In this document: positions 12,624 through 14,915 of the stretch, piece after piece
Layout of the letters: the number at the start of each line of letters is the position of its first letter
Numbering within the stretch: the stretch's first letter is position 1
Assembly: GCA_031286085.1 (NCBI GenBank)
Contig: JAITUX010000011.1
Location: 1 to 14,915 of the forward strand
DNA length: 14,915 nt
From: Candidatus Adiutrix sp.
GTDB taxonomy: Bacteria > Desulfobacterota > Desulfarculia > Adiutricales > Adiutricaceae
Direction: 5' to 3'
Translations under genes and position numbers: made by a program
Notes under the pieces: generated by a model
What the model was told of the DNA's origin: nothing
Seen by the model: the letters and a program-made list of their open reading frames with translations, nothing else
Database searches by the model: none

Positions 12624-12652
12624 AAAATACCGCGATGCCTTCAAGTTTTCAA
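12624..12652 (-). promoter_or_regulatory. Sigma-70-type promoter for the aminotransferase gene
   Basis: Read on the minus strand, TTGAAA (12652-12647) and TATTTT (12629-12624) are 17 bases apart. A start near 12617 gives a leader of about 30 bases before the ATG at 12587. Confidence 0.6.
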
Positions 12653-12680
12653 GACCTATTTGCCGGGGCGGCCCCAGGAA

Positions 12681-12698
12681 ATTGGCCTTGAATTTGCA
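12681..12698 (+). promoter_or_regulatory. Sigma-54-type (-24/-12) promoter candidate for the small protein gene
   Basis: TTGGCCTTGAATTTGCA matches the YTGGCACG-N4-TTGCW pattern with the exact spacing between the -24 GG (12684-12685) and the -12 GC (12696-12697). The A-C-G after TGGC is not kept. The expected start would be near 12709, about 60 bases before the ATG at 12771, which has a good ribosome site. No enhancer site could be assigned. The gap to 12653 also holds the divergent aminotransferase promoter. Confidence 0.45.
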
Positions 12699-12770
12699 TA
12701 AATTTTCGGCCGCCAGAGATTTCCGCCCTGCCGCGCGGACTCTCAATCACGGCCGGAAAGAAGGTCAACC

Positions 12771-12953
12771 ATGCCCAACATCTACTCCGGGGTCTGCCTG
12801 ACCGCCCTGTTCAGCGCCATAGTCCAGGAGCATAGCCGCTTGAAAGGGGAGGCCGGCCGGATAAAGGCCGCGGTTGAGGCCTTGGCCCGTCCGGACGGCC
12901 CGCGAATCGGCCCGGACCAGGCCGTCCCGGTTTCGCCGGCCGGCCTTAACTGA
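12771..12953 (+). CDS. Small orphan protein, 60 residues, function unknown
   Basis: Not recognised. ATG 12771 is preceded by AGAAGG at six bases, and third codon positions are mostly G or C as in real genes around it, so it is probably translated. The first half (about 1-40, MPNIYSGVCLTALFSAIVQE as start) can form an amphipathic helix with one Cys and then a basic/acidic helix; the last third is Pro/Gly-rich and disordered-looking. There is no signal peptide or membrane segment of convincing length. It lies alone between the divergent aminotransferase promoter and the promoter of the DUF3343-mnmE unit, with a short CGGCG-CCCG-CGCCG hairpin (12957-12970) just after the stop. The sigma-54-like site upstream suggests conditional expression. 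Confidence 0.55.
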   Translation: MPNIYSGVCLTALFSAIVQEHSRLKGEAGRIKAAVEALARPDGPRIGPDQAVPVSPAGLN

Positions 12954-13030
12954 AGCCGGCGCCCGCGCCGCCGGCCGTCCGGGAATTTACCGGGCCTCTT
13001 GGGCCGTCGGTTTGAGGGTTTGAAAAATAA

Positions 13031-13059
13031 TTGACAGACGGGCCGGGAACGGACAAAAT
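13031..13059 (+). promoter_or_regulatory. Sigma-70-type promoter for DUF3343-mnmE
   Basis: A perfect -35 TTGACA (13031-13036) is followed after 17 bases by CAAAAT (13054-13059), which matches four of six -10 positions. The start would be near 13066. The short leader can fold GGCCGC (13067-13072) with GCGGTC (13078-13083) around a T-rich loop before the ribosome site. Confidence 0.6.
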
Positions 13060-13112
13060 CAGGTCAGGCCGCTTTTTTGCGGTCTCCGGCCCGGCCTTAT
13101 GAGAGGAATAAG

Positions 13113-13583
13113 TTGACTGCCGCTTTTTCCACTGAACCGGCCCGGGAAACCTTGGCGGCTCCGCCCGCCTGGCTCCGGCCGGCGGAACTTCCGGGAGCCG
13201 CGGAGGGGGCGGAAGGCCCTGCGTCCGGTTCGGCCTCGGCGGAACTGGTGCTGGTCTTTGCTTCCACCACTGAAGTTCTCAACGCGGAAGACCGGCTGGA
13301 AGCCGAGGGTTTCAATTTCAGACTGATTCCGGTGCCCAAGGAAATCAACCCCAACTGCGGGCTGGCCTTAAGTTTTTCGGAAGAGGTCGCCCAGGCTGTA
13401 AACCGGGCCCTGGCCGCGGCCGGGCTTGATCCCCTGGCCGTCTATCGGCGTCAGGGGGGGGCGTTCAGGCCCGCGGAACCGGCTTGTTTCATCCGGCCGG
13501 CCGGGGGGCCGGAGCCCTCCGACGCTTCCAGGCCGGCAGACGGGCCGGGTTTTGAGGTCGCCTCTTTTCTGGAAACCCCGTGA
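13113..13583 (+). CDS. DUF3343 protein (putative Se/S carrier-like) with N-terminal extension
   Basis: The 156-residue product contains a DUF3343 domain at about 43-113. The family pattern is clear: LVLVFASTTEVLNAEDRL (45-62, substrate-side strand and helix), then RLIPVPKEI (70-78) and the conserved NCGLALSF (81-88) with Cys82. The domain is annotated in families as similar to selenium/sulfur carriers of the YedF/TusA kind, but its role is not established. About 42 residues before it and 40 after it are Pro/Ala/Gly-rich and look disordered; typical DUF3343 proteins are only 80-90 residues long. TTG 13113 is chosen because GAGAGG stands six to seven bases before it; an upstream in-frame TTG at 13077 has no such site. 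The stop overlaps the mnmE start (GTGA), so the two are coupled. Confidence 0.75.
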   Translation: MTAAFSTEPARETLAAPPAWLRPAELPGAAEGAEGPASGSASAELVLVFASTTEVLNAEDRLEAEGFNFRLIPVPKEINPNCGLALSFSEEVAQAVNRALAAAGLDPLAVYRRQGGAFRPAEPACFIRPAGGPEPSDASRPADGPGFEVASFLETP

Positions 13584-14915
13584 CCTCGGTTTCGACCATA
13601 GCCGCCCTGGCCACCGCGCCCGGGGCCGGGGCCGTGTCTGTCCTGCGCCTGTCCGGGCCGGAAGCCCGGGTCATCCTGGAGCGGGTCTTTCAGCCTCTGG
13701 GGGGTGATTCCGCCTGGCCGCCGCGCCGTCTGTGCCGGGGCCGCCTGATTCACCCGTCAAGCCGCCGGCTTCTGGACGACGGCCTGGCCGTCTGGTTTCC
13801 CGGCCCTAATTCCTTCACCGGCGAAGACAGCGCGGAAATCCAGGGGCACGGCGGCCTGGCCGTGAGCGCCCTGGCCCTGGAGGCCGTGCTGGCGGCCGGG
13901 GCCGAGTTGGCCCGGCCGGGTGAGTTCACCAAGCGGGCCTTCCTCAACGGCCGGCTTGATCTGGCCCAGGCCGAGGCCGTGGCCGACCTGGTGGCGGCCA
14001 GGAGCGCGGCTGAGACCACCCTGGCCGCCCGCCAGTTGGCCGGAGGCCTTTCCGCCCGGGTGGAGGAGGCCGCCAAGCCGCTTTTGGCGGCTCTGGCGGA
14101 TTTGGAAGCGGCCATCGACTTCAGCGACGAGGTGTCCCCGCCGGACTTGGCCGTCCTGAGCGGCCGGTTGAGGCGGGAGGTCCAGCCCCGCTTGGAGGCG
14201 CTTTTGGCCGCCGGCCGGGAGGGCCTCCCCTTTCGTTATGGCCTTAAAGTTACCCTGGCCGGCGCCCCCAATGTGGGCAAATCCAGCCTCTTCAACGCCT
14301 TGCTCGGGGCCGAGCGGGCCCTGGTCAGCCCCCGGCCCGGCACCACCCGCGATTATCTCACCGCCGAAGTCGTCTGGTCCGGGTTGAGGGTGGAATTGAG
14401 TGATACGGCCGGGCTGACGGCCTCCCCGGCCGATGAACTGGACGAATTGGGCCAGGCCCGTTCCCGGGAACAGGTGGCCGGGGCCGATGTGGTGCTCTGG
14501 GTGCGTGATTGCGCCTCTCCGGCCGAGCCGGCCGACTGGCTCTCGCCCCCGGGCCGCTCTTTGGAGGTCTGGAACAAGGCCGACCTGGCCCCGCCTCCGC
14601 CGGGCGCCCGGGCGGAACTGGCCGTCTCGGCCCGCACCGGCCTGAACCTCGCGCCGTTGAAGGCGGCGGTGGTCAAGCTGGTCACCGGCCTTGAAAACCC
14701 GGAACCGCCGGAAGTGGCGCCCAGTTTCAGGCATCAGGCCGCCCTCCGCCGGGCCGACGGGTATCTTAAGGCCGCCTTGGCCGACCTGGACGAGGGCCAG
14801 CCCCCGGACATCTGCGCCTTTGGGCTTCGCTCGGCCCTGGAGGCTTTGGGAGTCATCCGGGGCCGCGCCGCGGCCGAGGAAATCCTTAACGAGATTTTCA
14901 GCCGCTTTTGCCTGG
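13580..14915 (+). CDS. mnmE: tRNA U34-modification GTPase MnmE (TrmE), 3' end just cut
   Basis: From GTG 13580 the frame is open to the window end, 445 residues. The N-terminal folate-binding domain starts with STIAALATAPGAGAVSVLRLSG-type sequence and includes FTGEDSAEIQGHGG (79-92). The G domain has GAPNVGKSS (228-236, G1), PGTTRDYL (253-260, G2), DTAG (275-278, G3) and NKAD (332-335, G4). The end reads FSRFCL, matching the family end FCxGK, so only Gly-Lys and the stop are missing. With MnmG it puts a carboxymethylaminomethyl (or related) group on C5 of wobble uridine in tRNAs, using 5-formyl- or methylene-THF and GTP hydrolysis, in the cytoplasm. G1 has Ala for the usual Lys/Arg. It overlaps the DUF3343 gene by four bases. 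MnmG is expected outside the window. Confidence 0.95.
   Translation, partial: MTSVSTIAALATAPGAGAVSVLRLSGPEARVILERVFQPLGGDSAWPPRRLCRGRLIHPSSRRLLDDGLAVWFPGPNSFTGEDSAEIQGHGGLAVSALALEAVLAAGAELARPGEFTKRAFLNGRLDLAQAEAVADLVAARSAAETTLAARQLAGGLSARVEEAAKPLLAALADLEAAIDFSDEVSPPDLAVLSGRLRREVQPRLEALLAAGREGLPFRYGLKVTLAGAPNVGKSSLFNALLGAERALVSPRPGTTRDYLTAEVVWSGLRVELSDTAGLTASPADELDELGQARSREQVAGADVVLWVRDCASPAEPADWLSPPGRSLEVWNKADLAPPPPGARAELAVSARTGLNLAPLKAAVVKLVTGLENPEPPEVAPSFRHQAALRRADGYLKAALADLDEGQPPDICAFGLRSALEALGVIRGRAAAEEILNEIFSRFCL

Noticed and set aside
1..14915. Insertion sequences, integrases, tRNA or rRNA genes
   Set aside because: No transposase or integrase motifs, no cloverleaf with a CCA-type end and no rRNA-like conserved stretches were seen on either strand.

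Overview
The window is GC-rich bacterial DNA whose coding frames end mostly in G or C at third codon positions. It holds an NAD(P)-linked [FeFe] hydrogenase of the Hnd/Hyd type, a Gram-negative MCE (Mla-type) lipid-transport cluster, CheW, MobA and a DUF3343-MnmE gene pair. Together these suggest an anaerobic, outer-membrane-bearing bacterium, most likely a deltaproteobacterial (Desulfobacterota-like) lineage. The taxonomy is inference from gene content and protein resemblance (the catalytic hydrogenase subunit looks most like Desulfovibrio HndD), not from a marker gene.

Layout. 1-686 (minus): N-terminal part of a secreted, tandem-repeat surface protein that runs off the left edge. 687-1382: a long, less GC-rich non-coding stretch full of inverted repeats, the last ending in a T-run about 40 bases before mobA. 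1383-2015: mobA. 2235-3161: panE/apbA-type ketopantoate reductase. 3248-6991: promoter and three tightly spaced genes for a trimeric [FeFe] hydrogenase (NuoE-like, NuoF-like, H-cluster subunit), then a strong hairpin terminator. 7072-11283: a promoter, then cheW overlapping an MlaE-type permease, an ABC-ATPase-like protein that has lost its catalytic motifs, an MlaD-type MCE protein (probably with its own promoter) and a TPR lipoprotein. 11391-12587 (minus): a class I aminotransferase converging on that cluster. 12681-12953: a sigma-54-type promoter and a 60-residue orphan protein. 13031-14915: a promoter, a DUF3343 protein started from TTG, and mnmE overlapping it by four bases and cut by the window end one or two codons short of its stop.

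How the genes work together. The hydrogenase genes should form one complex passing electrons between NAD(P)H and protons through the NuoE/NuoF module and the H-cluster subunit. The NuoF-like subunit has only the core domains, and the catalytic subunit carries a His-Gly tail. The MCE cluster should move lipids between membranes, but its local ATPase looks inactive, so energy may come from another ATPase or the cluster may work differently. DUF3343 beside MnmE suggests a link between sulfur/selenium handling and wobble-uridine modification of tRNA.

Between operons there is a dispersed repeat: a GC hairpin with a T-rich tract followed by a conserved CCTTCCGG-containing module. It is seen after mobA, panE and the TPR lipoprotein gene. 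The candidates for something new are the pseudo-ATPase MCE cluster, the structured region before mobA, the terminator-associated repeat family and the sigma-54-linked small protein.
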